A DNA stretch of 41,771 nt from NCBI GenBank assembly GCA_030065175.1, contig JASJDH010000018.1:1-41771 (forward strand). The letters run 5' to 3'. A model generated the notes under the pieces. It was given only the letters and a program-made list of their open reading frames with translations. It was not told where the DNA came from and did no database searches. A program made the position numbers and the translations under genes. This DNA is from Leptolyngbyaceae cyanobacterium MO_188.B28 (GTDB lineage Bacteria > Cyanobacteriota > Cyanobacteriia > Phormidesmidales > Phormidesmidaceae). This document shows, piece by piece, positions 32,974-41,308 of the stretch (its first letter is position 1; the number at the start of each line of letters is the position of its first letter).

Positions 32974-35223
32974 ATGAGCATTCGCCAGCTCTCTTACAAA
33001 GATGCCTTCTCGCTGTTACTAATATTTCAAATCCTCTTTTTCAATCCTCTCATCCTGCGTGGTCACGTTATTTATCATCATTCAAACCATGAACAGGTAA
33101 TGGGAACTCCAGTCACCACCAATTCTTACCAGAGCAATCCAAAGTTTGCAGATCAAAGCACTGTCTATATTCCCGAAATTCAGCAACACCTTCACAACAC
33201 TCGTCACAGCTGGATTTCCACCTGGAATCCAGCCGTACAACTGGGACGACCCACCTTTCAGTTGAGTGGTTTTAGTCGCGCGTTTCCACTGACTAATTTG
33301 CTGACGCTCATTACTCAAAGCCCCTTCCGCGTCTATACAGTCCTGACTATTGCCATAATGAGCTTTACAGGAATTTTCTTCTTCCTGTTTCTCAAGACAA
33401 TGGAATTATCACCACTGGCCTGCCTTACCGCCGCCACAGGTCTTTCACTGAGCATTTTTGCCGCCTATTGGATGACATTTGTCATGTTCCTGTCAGCCAT
33501 TTGCTGGGCCTGTGGGCTATTATGGCAGGTTACTGAATTTATCAAAAGACCATCGTTTGCCAAAGGGACTGGAATTTCTTTCTTGACCTACTGTCTGTTG
33601 ATGACAGCCTACCCTCAGTCCGTAGTGATGATGGGGTATGTGATTGGAATACAGATAGTTGTTAGTCTCTATGAGAAGAGAGAAGGTTTCCGTCAAACTC
33701 TATGGCGTCTATTCCAGCTTGGACTGATCTTCATATCCGGTGCAGTCGCAACATTGCCAGTCTACCTGGATCTGTTTGTTACGGCACAACGCTCGGCACG
33801 ATTGTCGACCTCTGATGAGTTTTTTTTAGCTGTTCTGCCAAAGCTTCATAATATTCAAGAGGTGTTTGCCTTTATTACCGCCTTGGTAGACCCATTCTGG
33901 TGGGGCAACCCCATTGAACCAACTTTTCCGTTGCCTTTCTACAATGGCCTCAGCCTTTCTCCTCTTTATTTTGGTCTTTTACTCATCTCGTTTCTAAGTC
34001 CAGTTCTGTGGCGACAAAAAGGCTACTGGCATAGCTTGATTCTGTTGTGTGTTCTAGCAACAATGTGGCCTTCTGCCTACCTGTTTGCAGTAAATCATTT
34101 GGGGTTTCACTTATCTCGAAGCTTGTTGCTCGGTGGCGCCGTTATTCCTGCCTTTATTCTCTGTAGCTACGCGGTTGACGCACTTCAAGAAAAAGTCCCT
34201 TATATTAAACTACGATGGCGTTTGGGGCTTGTCGTTGGCATTTCATTTCTAGTCATCACTGGCGTGCAGATTGAGATCGCTGCAAACAGTGATCTACAGA
34301 TCCAGTGGGGGTGGGCGATCGCTAGTTGGCTCATGACTGCTGGAGTCATTCTATTTATTCAGTTTCAGAAACAATGGCTTTTAATCTTTCTGACGGCAGC
34401 GACGACTTTTCTTTACAGCTATGCTTTAACGTTGATGCGTCCTCCTGAGAGTATCTATACGAGATCGCCGCTAATTGAAGCAGTGAGCGAGCAGACAATT
34501 GATGGTAGTCGCTATGCATTGTTTGGGGCCGATTTGGACGGAGTACTCCCCCCTAACCAGGAAACGCTCTTTCACCTTCGAAGCATTCACTCCTATGACT
34601 CCCTCTCATCTCGCAATTACCAGAACCTTGTAACTGAATGGAGTGATTCTGGGAGTATTGTTTATGGACGACACTTCAACGTACTGGATAACCAAGAGCG
34701 ATTGAAGAGTCAAGAGTTTCGTCTCTCTGGGATAAGTCTTCTACTGTCAAGACAGCGTCTCAATTCTGAAAGCTTTAGGCAGGTGGATGAGATTAATGGT
34801 ATTACCCTGTATCAAACCCTCTATCCTCCAATTCTGCGTTTGCAGACACCCCATTACCACCTAGAATCCTTTGATAAAGTCATACTAGAAGAACCGTTTG
34901 ATCGCCAGGGTACCTCCACGCCAACTATTGTCAAGGAATTTGATGATTATCGGGAATTGCACGTTGAGTCTCGTCCGCAGTCAACCTTACTGTTTCTTAG
35001 CCAGCAATACCATCCTTTTTGGCAAGCAACAGACGAAAAGGGAAATATTTTCCAAACAGTAATTGTGAATCAGTTCTATCAAGGTGTACAGTTACCTTCT
35101 AACACCGAAACGGTGGTGCTGAGATTTCAGCCCTGGGTGCTGTGGAGTTGGATTCCTCAGGCGGCCTATGGGATGCTAGGACTCTTGTTTTTGGGTAAAT
35201 GTGTGTATCACCGACTCCGGTGA
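32974..35223 (+). CDS. Large polytopic membrane protein, YfhO/GT-C-like
   Basis: The 749-aa protein begins with a membrane helix, then a loop with DQSTVYIPEIQQHL and TWNPAVQLGRPTFQLSGFS, followed by about ten to twelve hydrophobic segments and a large soluble C-terminal domain (about 510-720) with one more helix at the end. This resembles YfhO-type proteins, which help glycosylate teichoic or other polymers and are placed in the GT-C fold. The similarity is by pattern only. It begins 5 bp after the preceding GT-C gene and is the last gene of the plus-strand cluster. Confidence 0.65.
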   Translation: MSIRQLSYKDAFSLLLIFQILFFNPLILRGHVIYHHSNHEQVMGTPVTTNSYQSNPKFADQSTVYIPEIQQHLHNTRHSWISTWNPAVQLGRPTFQLSGFSRAFPLTNLLTLITQSPFRVYTVLTIAIMSFTGIFFFLFLKTMELSPLACLTAATGLSLSIFAAYWMTFVMFLSAICWACGLLWQVTEFIKRPSFAKGTGISFLTYCLLMTAYPQSVVMMGYVIGIQIVVSLYEKREGFRQTLWRLFQLGLIFISGAVATLPVYLDLFVTAQRSARLSTSDEFFLAVLPKLHNIQEVFAFITALVDPFWWGNPIEPTFPLPFYNGLSLSPLYFGLLLISFLSPVLWRQKGYWHSLILLCVLATMWPSAYLFAVNHLGFHLSRSLLLGGAVIPAFILCSYAVDALQEKVPYIKLRWRLGLVVGISFLVITGVQIEIAANSDLQIQWGWAIASWLMTAGVILFIQFQKQWLLIFLTAATTFLYSYALTLMRPPESIYTRSPLIEAVSEQTIDGSRYALFGADLDGVLPPNQETLFHLRSIHSYDSLSSRNYQNLVTEWSDSGSIVYGRHFNVLDNQERLKSQEFRLSGISLLLSRQRLNSESFRQVDEINGITLYQTLYPPILRLQTPHYHLESFDKVILEEPFDRQGTSTPTIVKEFDDYRELHVESRPQSTLLFLSQQYHPFWQATDEKGNIFQTVIVNQFYQGVQLPSNTETVVLRFQPWVLWSWIPQAAYGMLGLLFLGKCVYHRLR

Positions 35224-35310
35224 GTTAATGTAAGATCCAAACAAACAACGTTGCTGCTTGTTAAACGTAGAAGAAACGTAAATCTTGAGTCGTTGGCGAC
35301 AATCAGTGTC

Positions 35311-36372
35311 TTACAAAAATTGCTTGAGCACTTCGACGGTCTGCTGCCCTGTCCTTTGCCAAGTGAACAGTTTGGCTCTTTCCAGCCCAGCTGTTCGTAA
35401 TTTTTGGCGAAGCTGTCCATTATTGGCTACGGATTGCATGGCGACTGTGATCGCATTCCTATCATACGGATCAACCAAAATAGCCGCATCCCCCGCCACC
35501 TCAGGTAGTGACGACAGATTGGAGGAAATAACAGGAGTCCCACAAGCCATCGCTTCCAGTACAGGTAAACCAAACCCTTCCCATAAACTGGGAAATACAA
35601 GTGCGATCGCTTGGCTCAGCAACAAAGGCAAATCCTCGTAGGGAACATAGTCGAGAAATCGCACTTGAGTTTGTAAATGACACTCAACCACCTGCTGTTT
35701 TAGCAGCGGTGTATAGCGTGGATCGATTGGTCCGGCAATCCACAACTCATACTGCTTAGCCTTAGGCAGTTTGGCGAATGCAGCGATCGCCCCCGATACA
35801 TTTTTATAAGGCACATGCCGACCCAATACCAGAAAATAGTTTTGGGGAGATGCGGCCACAGGCTTAAAGTGATCAGCATCGTAGGCCAACAAAATCGGCG
35901 TAATTTTAGCGGCGCTGACGCCATAAAACTGGACGATATCAGCCGCCGTTGCCTCAGAATTACAGATAATATGGGCGGCTTGGGCCAGTACCCTTGGCGT
36001 ATAGTAGCGATAGAGCCACTTCAGCGAAGAGAAATACTGTGGAAACCGCAGCGGCGTCAGATCGTGCACCGTAACCACAAACCGGCAACCTGACCAAAGC
36101 GGAGCTTCTGTGATCGGTGAAAACAAAAAATTGGCTTTTAATTGATGATACTGCTTTGGCAACTGAAATTGGGTCCACAGCAGCCTGCGCATATGGCCTG
36201 CCATGCCATATTCAGCCGTCATATTTGCAGGAACTGGGTAATAATTGTCTAAGCCACTGTTGAGTGTTGCTAAATAGGTAGGATTTAGAAGATTCAGGTG
36301 GGGGAGCAAATTCAAAGCATAGGCAGTTGTTCCAGTGGGCTTGCTAAGTATGTAGGCAAGGTTAATCAACAT
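35311..36372 (-). CDS. GT4-family glycosyltransferase
   Basis: The 353-aa GT-B enzyme has an N-terminal acceptor domain (LINLAYILSKPTGTTAYALN) with VVTVHDLTPLRFPQ, and a C-terminal nucleotide-sugar domain with FLVLGRHVPYKN, LWIAGPID, RFLDYVPYEDLPLLLSQA and the ExxxxxxxE motif in EGFGLPVLEAMACGTPVI. GT4 enzymes of this type often transfer mannose, rhamnose or glucose in polysaccharide assembly. The gene is third of three glycosyltransferases on the minus strand, 10 bp after the GT2 gene, and ends convergently with the YfhO-like gene. Confidence 0.92.
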   Translation of the reverse strand: MLINLAYILSKPTGTTAYALNLLPHLNLLNPTYLATLNSGLDNYYPVPANMTAEYGMAGHMRRLLWTQFQLPKQYHQLKANFLFSPITEAPLWSGCRFVVTVHDLTPLRFPQYFSSLKWLYRYYTPRVLAQAAHIICNSEATAADIVQFYGVSAAKITPILLAYDADHFKPVAASPQNYFLVLGRHVPYKNVSGAIAAFAKLPKAKQYELWIAGPIDPRYTPLLKQQVVECHLQTQVRFLDYVPYEDLPLLLSQAIALVFPSLWEGFGLPVLEAMACGTPVISSNLSSLPEVAGDAAILVDPYDRNAITVAMQSVANNGQLRQKLRTAGLERAKLFTWQRTGQQTVEVLKQFL

Positions 36373-36382
36373 CTCAGCAGCC

Positions 36383-37312
36383 CTATTGCTGATGTAATCG
36401 GTTAGGATTAGGTCTCACTACCGGATATTCTCGCAAATTGATGACCACGCTAATAAACCGCAGATAAGTTACATCAAAAGACTTTAAAAACGTAATCAAA
36501 AACTTTAGAAATAAGTAAAATCTCAATATAATCTGCTCCCAGACTGGACGATGTTTTTGATAATAGTAAAGCTGACTGCGACGGTATTCTAACGCCATGC
36601 GATTAGGCTCTTTGCCTACTGAATATCCACCTATGTGCACTAATGAAACCTCTGGTGTATAGACTACTTTAAGGCCCAAATCTCGAACCCGTTGACATAG
36701 ATCAGACTCCTCAAAATACATAAAAAAGTTTTCATCAAAGCCTCCCACCTTTTCAAAAGTAACCTTGCGGATTAGTAGGGCCGCCCCAACCACAATGTCC
36801 ACAGTTTGAGTCTGCCCAAAGGCGATGGCAAGTTCAGTACGTTCTTTAGAGTTACGGTACTTCCTAACCTGTTTTAAGGTTCGAAACTCACCCATAATGC
36901 CAATTTCTTCAGCAGTAGAAAGTTGAAAGCTACCGTCAGCATTAAGTAATCTAGGACCAACAATGCCAATGTGTTGATCACTCTCCAGTAGACTTAGCAA
37001 CCTCGGTAAGATGTCGTCCTTAAATAGCGTGTCTGTATTCAGCAAAAAGAGAATATCACCTGAAGCATTTTTAACCCCTAAGTTGTTACCTGCACCAAAC
37101 CCTAAATTTTTGTCTAGTCTAATCAGCTTGATATCTGTAAATGTTTGCTCAATTAAATCTGCACTTTTATCGGTAGAACAATTGTCAACAACAATAATCT
37201 CATAGGGTACTGATACCAGATATTGCCGGAGGGATTTTAAGCAATTTAGTACAACATTAGAACCGTTGTAATTAACTAAAATGATAGAAACTCTGGGGTA
37301 AATTTCAGTCAT
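36383..37312 (-). CDS. GT2 glycosyltransferase, rhamnosyltransferase-like
   Basis: About 309 aa. The GT-A domain has RVSIILVNYNGSNVVLNCL, IIVVDNCSTDKS, LDKNLGFGAGNNLGV and the DxD-type NTDT motif. MYFEESDLCQRVRDLG is the segment shared by rhamnosyltransferase-like GT2 enzymes. The end is basic and hydrophobic (around 260-285) and may be membrane-associated. The ATG at 37312 is favoured by the AGGGGG ribosome binding site 7 nt upstream; a GTG at 37318 is possible. With rmlABCD nearby, dTDP-L-rhamnose is a plausible donor, but this is inference. Confidence 0.88.
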   Translation of the reverse strand: MTEIYPRVSIILVNYNGSNVVLNCLKSLRQYLVSVPYEIIVVDNCSTDKSADLIEQTFTDIKLIRLDKNLGFGAGNNLGVKNASGDILFLLNTDTLFKDDILPRLLSLLESDQHIGIVGPRLLNADGSFQLSTAEEIGIMGEFRTLKQVRKYRNSKERTELAIAFGQTQTVDIVVGAALLIRKVTFEKVGGFDENFFMYFEESDLCQRVRDLGLKVVYTPEVSLVHIGGYSVGKEPNRMALEYRRSQLYYYQKHRPVWEQIILRFYLFLKFLITFLKSFDVTYLRFISVVINLREYPVVRPNPNRLHQQ

Positions 37313-37321
37313 TGTCACCCC

Positions 37322-38242
37322 CTAAAAGGTTTTTCCCAGATTATTGGCTAACCCATAGTAAGTCCCCTTAATACAGGCAGCAATTTTTGATAGCTTTTGC
37401 TCAGGATCTAACAGTAAAATCCAAAAGGTGCTGGAGAAAATAAACTTTATTCGTCTTAGAATACAGGTAATTTTGTAAATGCCTCGGGAGTGCTTTAATT
37501 CTATCCAGGTATGGTTTCGACAAATATAAAAGTAACGCAGGGCTGAGTAGGTTTGGAAAACTTTCTTTTGACCTAAAATCTCAAGCTGGATAGGACTGCC
37601 AAAATGGTGCAACATACTGGCAGTGGGTACAACCCAATTATGAAAACCCTTGCGCTTTAATCGAATGCCATGGTCTAAGTCAATGCCATCCATAAAGAGG
37701 GATGGATCAGGGGGAGACACATGCTCAACCGTGGCTAGATTAAGCAACGCCCCCGACGTGATCGGCGCGTCACACTCATAGGGTTGGGTCATATCAGGCG
37801 GTGCAAATCCTTGAAAGCGATCGTGAATAAAGCGTTCTGGTCTGACAATGATTTGTGTTCTTGGATCAATAGGGGTTGGCGCTACCATCCCGATGAGATA
37901 CTGATTCGCCAACTGGACGTAGGCTTGCAGTAATTGCTCTAAACAATCGGGTTGAGGCTCGCTGTCTTGATCGAACATCCACAAAAAATCGTACCCCTGC
38001 CCTACTGCCCATTGAATGGCGTGATGCAGTCCTCCAGCAATGCCAATATTTTGCGGATATCGCCAAATGAGGGTTCCAGGGGTGGAGGTTGTGATGGATA
38101 AGGACGGCGATGAATTATCAACAACGATAATTTGATGAACAGGGCTGGTTTGTTTTTGGATGGCTTGAAGACAGGTATTGAGCGCCTCTAGGTCCTGATA
38201 GGCTGTGATGTAGGCTGACACTCGATGATCGGAAATTCTCAT
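37322..38242 (-). CDS. GT2 glycosyltransferase, RfbF-type rhamnosyltransferase-like
   Basis: The 306-aa protein has VSAYITAYQDLEALNTCLQ, IIVVDNSSPS, NIGIAGGLHHAIQWA and the DxD-like WMFDQDSEP, then SLFMDGIDLDHGIRLKRKG, the acceptor-side motif of RfbF/WbbL-type rhamnosyltransferases. It lacks clear membrane helices apart from a hydrophobic patch near residue 275. It is the first gene of the minus-strand GT2-GT2-GT4 run; the next gene starts within 10 bp. Confidence 0.9.
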   Translation of the reverse strand: MRISDHRVSAYITAYQDLEALNTCLQAIQKQTSPVHQIIVVDNSSPSLSITTSTPGTLIWRYPQNIGIAGGLHHAIQWAVGQGYDFLWMFDQDSEPQPDCLEQLLQAYVQLANQYLIGMVAPTPIDPRTQIIVRPERFIHDRFQGFAPPDMTQPYECDAPITSGALLNLATVEHVSPPDPSLFMDGIDLDHGIRLKRKGFHNWVVPTASMLHHFGSPIQLEILGQKKVFQTYSALRYFYICRNHTWIELKHSRGIYKITCILRRIKFIFSSTFWILLLDPEQKLSKIAACIKGTYYGLANNLGKTF

Positions 38243-38640
38243 GCGAAGTCACGCAAAATAGTCTCTTTCTTTCTCGATATGTATGCTGTGTAAACTGCGC
38301 CAAAGATGATTGCTAGATCATAGTTTATAGTCCTATTCAGAATAATGAGAAAAGTTTACGGTCAGATTTTAGACTGTTATTGAGTAACGGGCACTGGTTC
38401 AGTATAATTAAAAGCTAGAATCCTTGTATAAAAGGTGTTACAGCGTTCGAGACTCAGAGAATAGTTTGCCCCCAAATCAGGGCAATTCAACGATATATCA
38501 GGGTTTTCAGAAACGGCTAATAAGAATACTCTCAATAAGCTGACAGCAATAGGTTTGCTGAGAATTTCCGTATCTCTTGCTAAACAAGACTTCCAGGATC
38601 TAACTAGACTGAACCAGTGCCCAAACGACACCTGGTAGGT
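38243..38640. other. AT-rich intergenic region upstream of glycosyltransferases
   Basis: The promoter of the GT2-GT2-GT4 run is expected here. An 84-codon minus-strand frame (38377-38631) has no recognisable features and is left out. The right part may include the lost left end of the decayed IS element; I could not locate a terminal repeat. Confidence 0.4.
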
Positions 38641-39195
38641 TTTGCTGATAACGTAACCGCCGCCATTCTACAAAGCGAAAGCGGTTGCTTGAGTCGATGG
38701 TTGACTTACCTGAGCCCTAGGAACTGCAAAGCCCCAAGTCATATGGAGCGCTTAAAATACTTTGTGCATAATCCCAAGATTACGGCTGAAATCTTCTATT
38801 CCCCGTTGGTGAGGCAATTTCTCAAAGCCTGGGAGGGGATGTCTATCCTGCTGAGGCTCGATACCAGCCTGTTGTAGAATCAATATTGCCTGATAGAAGT
38901 GTGTTTTGTCTGGGGAGGCCGTTCTTTTCCATTAGCCCAAAAGGTCATAGAGCACGGCGGCACCACCGTTGGATATGAGGACCGTGTGTTCTGGAAATGG
39001 CCCTCCCTGTCTTGCTGCCCAATTGCCAGATCATCTTGCTCGCTGACAGCGGCTTCGAGCATGGGAAATTGATTCGCTGGTTACAAGTCCATCAATGATC
39101 TTGGGACATTCGGGCCAAATCGGATCTGAAGGTCACTTTGGCGAATAGTCAAACCAGGCATGTTTCAGACCTCTTACCCCCAACTGACGAAGTTT
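38641..39195 (+). pseudogene. Decayed IS4-type DDE transposase
   Basis: Three consecutive stretches read as one transposase when joined. The first (to 38874) includes LSRWLTYLSPRNCKAPSH, RLKYFVHNPKITAEIFY and LRLDTSLL, with the first catalytic Asp. A TAG at 38875 replaces an expected Trp, and the same frame goes on with NQYCLIEVCFVWGGRSFPLA and EHGGTTVGYED. A frameshift near 38990 leads to LLPNCQIILLADSGFEHGKL (second Asp) and IRWLQVHQ. A TGA is then followed by WDIRAKSDLKVTLANSQTRH and VSDLLPPTDE. The part with the catalytic Glu is missing. The IS4 assignment rests on the LDTS and LLADxGF motifs. Confidence 0.82.
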
Positions 39196-40065
39196 TCTGA
39201 ACCACCAAGGTTTATCTACAAAGAGCTGAGAGTATTCAATTAGTGCAGCTTTGAGGAGTTTGTTCCTAGTTTCAATATTGAGAGGTTCACCAGTATTCGG
39301 CAACTTTGACATATGGACAATAAATTCCGAACCGAGAACTAAAATCTCTTGTATGGTGAGTCCCACAATACCTAGATCATTCAATTCAGCCAAAATGTAT
39401 TGAAATGAGCTAGGGGTAAATCTCGAGCAATGACTGTCAACATACTCACCTTTATCTGAATTTTTAAGAATTTCAAATGCTGTCCTGTGTGACTGAGACA
39501 AGCTTGCGGATTTAATGCTAGGCTCTTCATCCGCAGTAATATCTAATTGTGCATGTAAGCTATGCGCATCATAGACACAGCCTAAAGATGGTTTCTTTAC
39601 ATCACAATAGTAAGCGTCAAGTAAGTCCCCTGTTGAAGAAAGTTGCCTGAAGATATCAAAGCATCTAGTACTAATTGGAATAGCCATTGAAAGAACACCA
39701 TCACAGGCGAGTAGGTGTTCACAATCCTTTAGAAACTTTATCGGATTAGGAAGATGCTCAAAGTTATGCGATGAGACAATGTATTTGAATTCCCTCTTTT
39801 TGACTTGAATACTCGACTCAATACTTTCTTTAAGTTGGATGCCGTTATAAACGATATCTACCTCTTCTATGAGATCTAATTTAGAGGAGTCTATGTATGG
39901 ATCAGCTAATAGCTTTTCCTTAAGCTGTTCTGTCGAAAATACGTCAACTGTGGTAACCCTATAACCATCTCTTTTGGGACAGAGGGGATTCATGTAGGGG
40001 CCGATCTCTATACCAGCTTCTGCTTTCGAGGTGTACCGGGTGATACTTTTTTTGCGAGATGTCAT
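39133..40065 (-). CDS. SAM-dependent methyltransferase with 3' end inside a transposase remnant
   Basis: About 310 aa from the ATG at 40065. Motif I is GIEIGPYMNPLCPKRDGY, and then come VTTVDVFSTEQLKEK, YIVSSHNFEHLPNPIKFL (post-I and motif-IV region) and a LSMAIPISTRCFDIFR segment, matching a methyltransferase family found in polysaccharide clusters. An ATG at 40230 would overlap the upstream stop as ATGA, but the added 55 residues look unrelated. The last 20 residues or so and the stop codon come from DNA antisense to the decayed transposase, so the native C-terminus may have been replaced. It lies downstream of the oxygenase gene. Confidence 0.8.
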   Translation of the reverse strand: MTSRKKSITRYTSKAEAGIEIGPYMNPLCPKRDGYRVTTVDVFSTEQLKEKLLADPYIDSSKLDLIEEVDIVYNGIQLKESIESSIQVKKREFKYIVSSHNFEHLPNPIKFLKDCEHLLACDGVLSMAIPISTRCFDIFRQLSSTGDLLDAYYCDVKKPSLGCVYDAHSLHAQLDITADEEPSIKSASLSQSHRTAFEILKNSDKGEYVDSHCSRFTPSSFQYILAELNDLGIVGLTIQEILVLGSEFIVHMSKLPNTGEPLNIETRNKLLKAALIEYSQLFVDKPWWFRKLRQLGVRGLKHAWFDYSPK

Positions 40066-40226
40066 TCTAGTATTCACTAAGGTTCTACAATAATATTGTC
40101 TGGCGTATTTAAAAGTCCATAGCCAATTTAGCCAGATGCTGGTCAAAAAACTTCTGCCTCTATCCTCACCGAACTTTCCAGACTTAATGCACGGCCATAA
40201 AAGGCCTGCAAAAACTAATTCAAGGA

Positions 40227-41030
40227 TCATTCAGTCAAAGTTCTATATACCTGTGAACTTTGCTTAACGTCGGAACGCCTACGAATCAAGACTTCAATTT
40301 CTGGATCGCCCTGCTGCTCTTTAGTCGGAACAAACAGCGCCCTTTGACGAGAACTAATACCATTGCGGGGAGCTGACAGATAATAGAGCGCTAAGGATCG
40401 CCTAACAATACCTTCAGGACATAGTATTGGATTGGGTAGACCATGCCAGCTCTTACAGCCCGTATCAAAAAGCACCGCTCGGTTAAACTTACAATCTATA
40501 GTCTTGACAAGCTCAGCCGGTTTATTGGTCTCGTTATCATGGGACCAAAACTCTAACCCCCCCCCCCACTCGGGTTGCCAATCAGGAGTTACATAAATCA
40601 ACAAATTTAACCGGCGTTCCAACTTTAACTTTGGGTGAATTGAATAGTCTAAGTGAATATTCAACTTTCCACCCCTACTGTGTGCATGCAAGCCGCCGCC
40701 ATGTAAACCAGGGTCGGCGTAAAGCTTTTGGATACCTGACAAAGCTTGCAACTCTAACAGGAAAGAATCACTATTTAATTGGCTAAATAGCCGATACAGC
40801 AAAGGTGGAAATATATTCCAGTTATTTAATGCTTTCTTATTCTCAATAGAGTTGGAATAAGTGTACCAAGCATAATCATCGTACTCTACAAAATCCCTAC
40901 ATATTTGAGAAATGACTTCATCTGCAAGGAAATCATCCAGGACAATATGTGGGAATGGTTCAGCAGTTGAAAAAGATCCTGCCTTTCCTACGAGATCTAT
41001 ATCTACGTTTAAAATTTCCTTATGAAGCAT
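40227..41030 (-). CDS. 2OG-Fe(II) oxygenase, prolyl-4-hydroxylase-like
   Basis: The 267-aa protein has the N-terminal pattern EPFPHIVLDDFL common to this superfamily. The iron-binding HxD lies in NIHLDYS (His126, Asp128), the distal His in SWHGLPNP (His196), and the 2-oxoglutarate Arg near residues 210-211 in VRRSLALYY. Double-stranded beta-helix strands such as LNLLIYVTPDWQPEWGGGLE are clear. These enzymes hydroxylate proteins, sugars or lipids; in glycan clusters they are often of unknown substrate. It is followed on the same strand by the methyltransferase gene. Confidence 0.9.
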   Translation of the reverse strand: MLHKEILNVDIDLVGKAGSFSTAEPFPHIVLDDFLADEVISQICRDFVEYDDYAWYTYSNSIENKKALNNWNIFPPLLYRLFSQLNSDSFLLELQALSGIQKLYADPGLHGGGLHAHSRGGKLNIHLDYSIHPKLKLERRLNLLIYVTPDWQPEWGGGLEFWSHDNETNKPAELVKTIDCKFNRAVLFDTGCKSWHGLPNPILCPEGIVRRSLALYYLSAPRNGISSRQRALFVPTKEQQGDPEIEVLIRRRSDVKQSSQVYRTLTE

Positions 41031-41308
41031 CTTTCCAAGATGATATATCAGAGAATGACAGTTTTTTTTCGAGTGTACTTGATGTTACAGATTTTGGCCA
41101 AGCAGCAGAACAATTAACTTATAAAAACAAGTGTTTCTGATAACATTTCCACCTCCAAAACGTCTTAATTTGCTAAGGGGCGAGTTGTAGAATTTCGTGG
41201 CAGAATCAAGCATGAAGTAGTCTCCGTTTTGCATTTTGAATCCCTTCCTCCGCATATGAAATGTAAAATTCAATGTTTTCTCTGAAATCCATTAAACACT
41301 TAAATTCT

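Noticed and set aside
38377-38631. 84-codon minus-strand ORF upstream of the GT2 genes
   Set aside because: No recognisable motif, mixed composition, and overlap with the start of the decayed transposase. It is likely a chance frame.
40066-40230. Longer start of the methyltransferase at 40230 (ATGA overlap with the oxygenase)
   Set aside because: The overlap is attractive, but the 55 extra residues have no methyltransferase character and precede the typical N-terminal motif. It remains possible.
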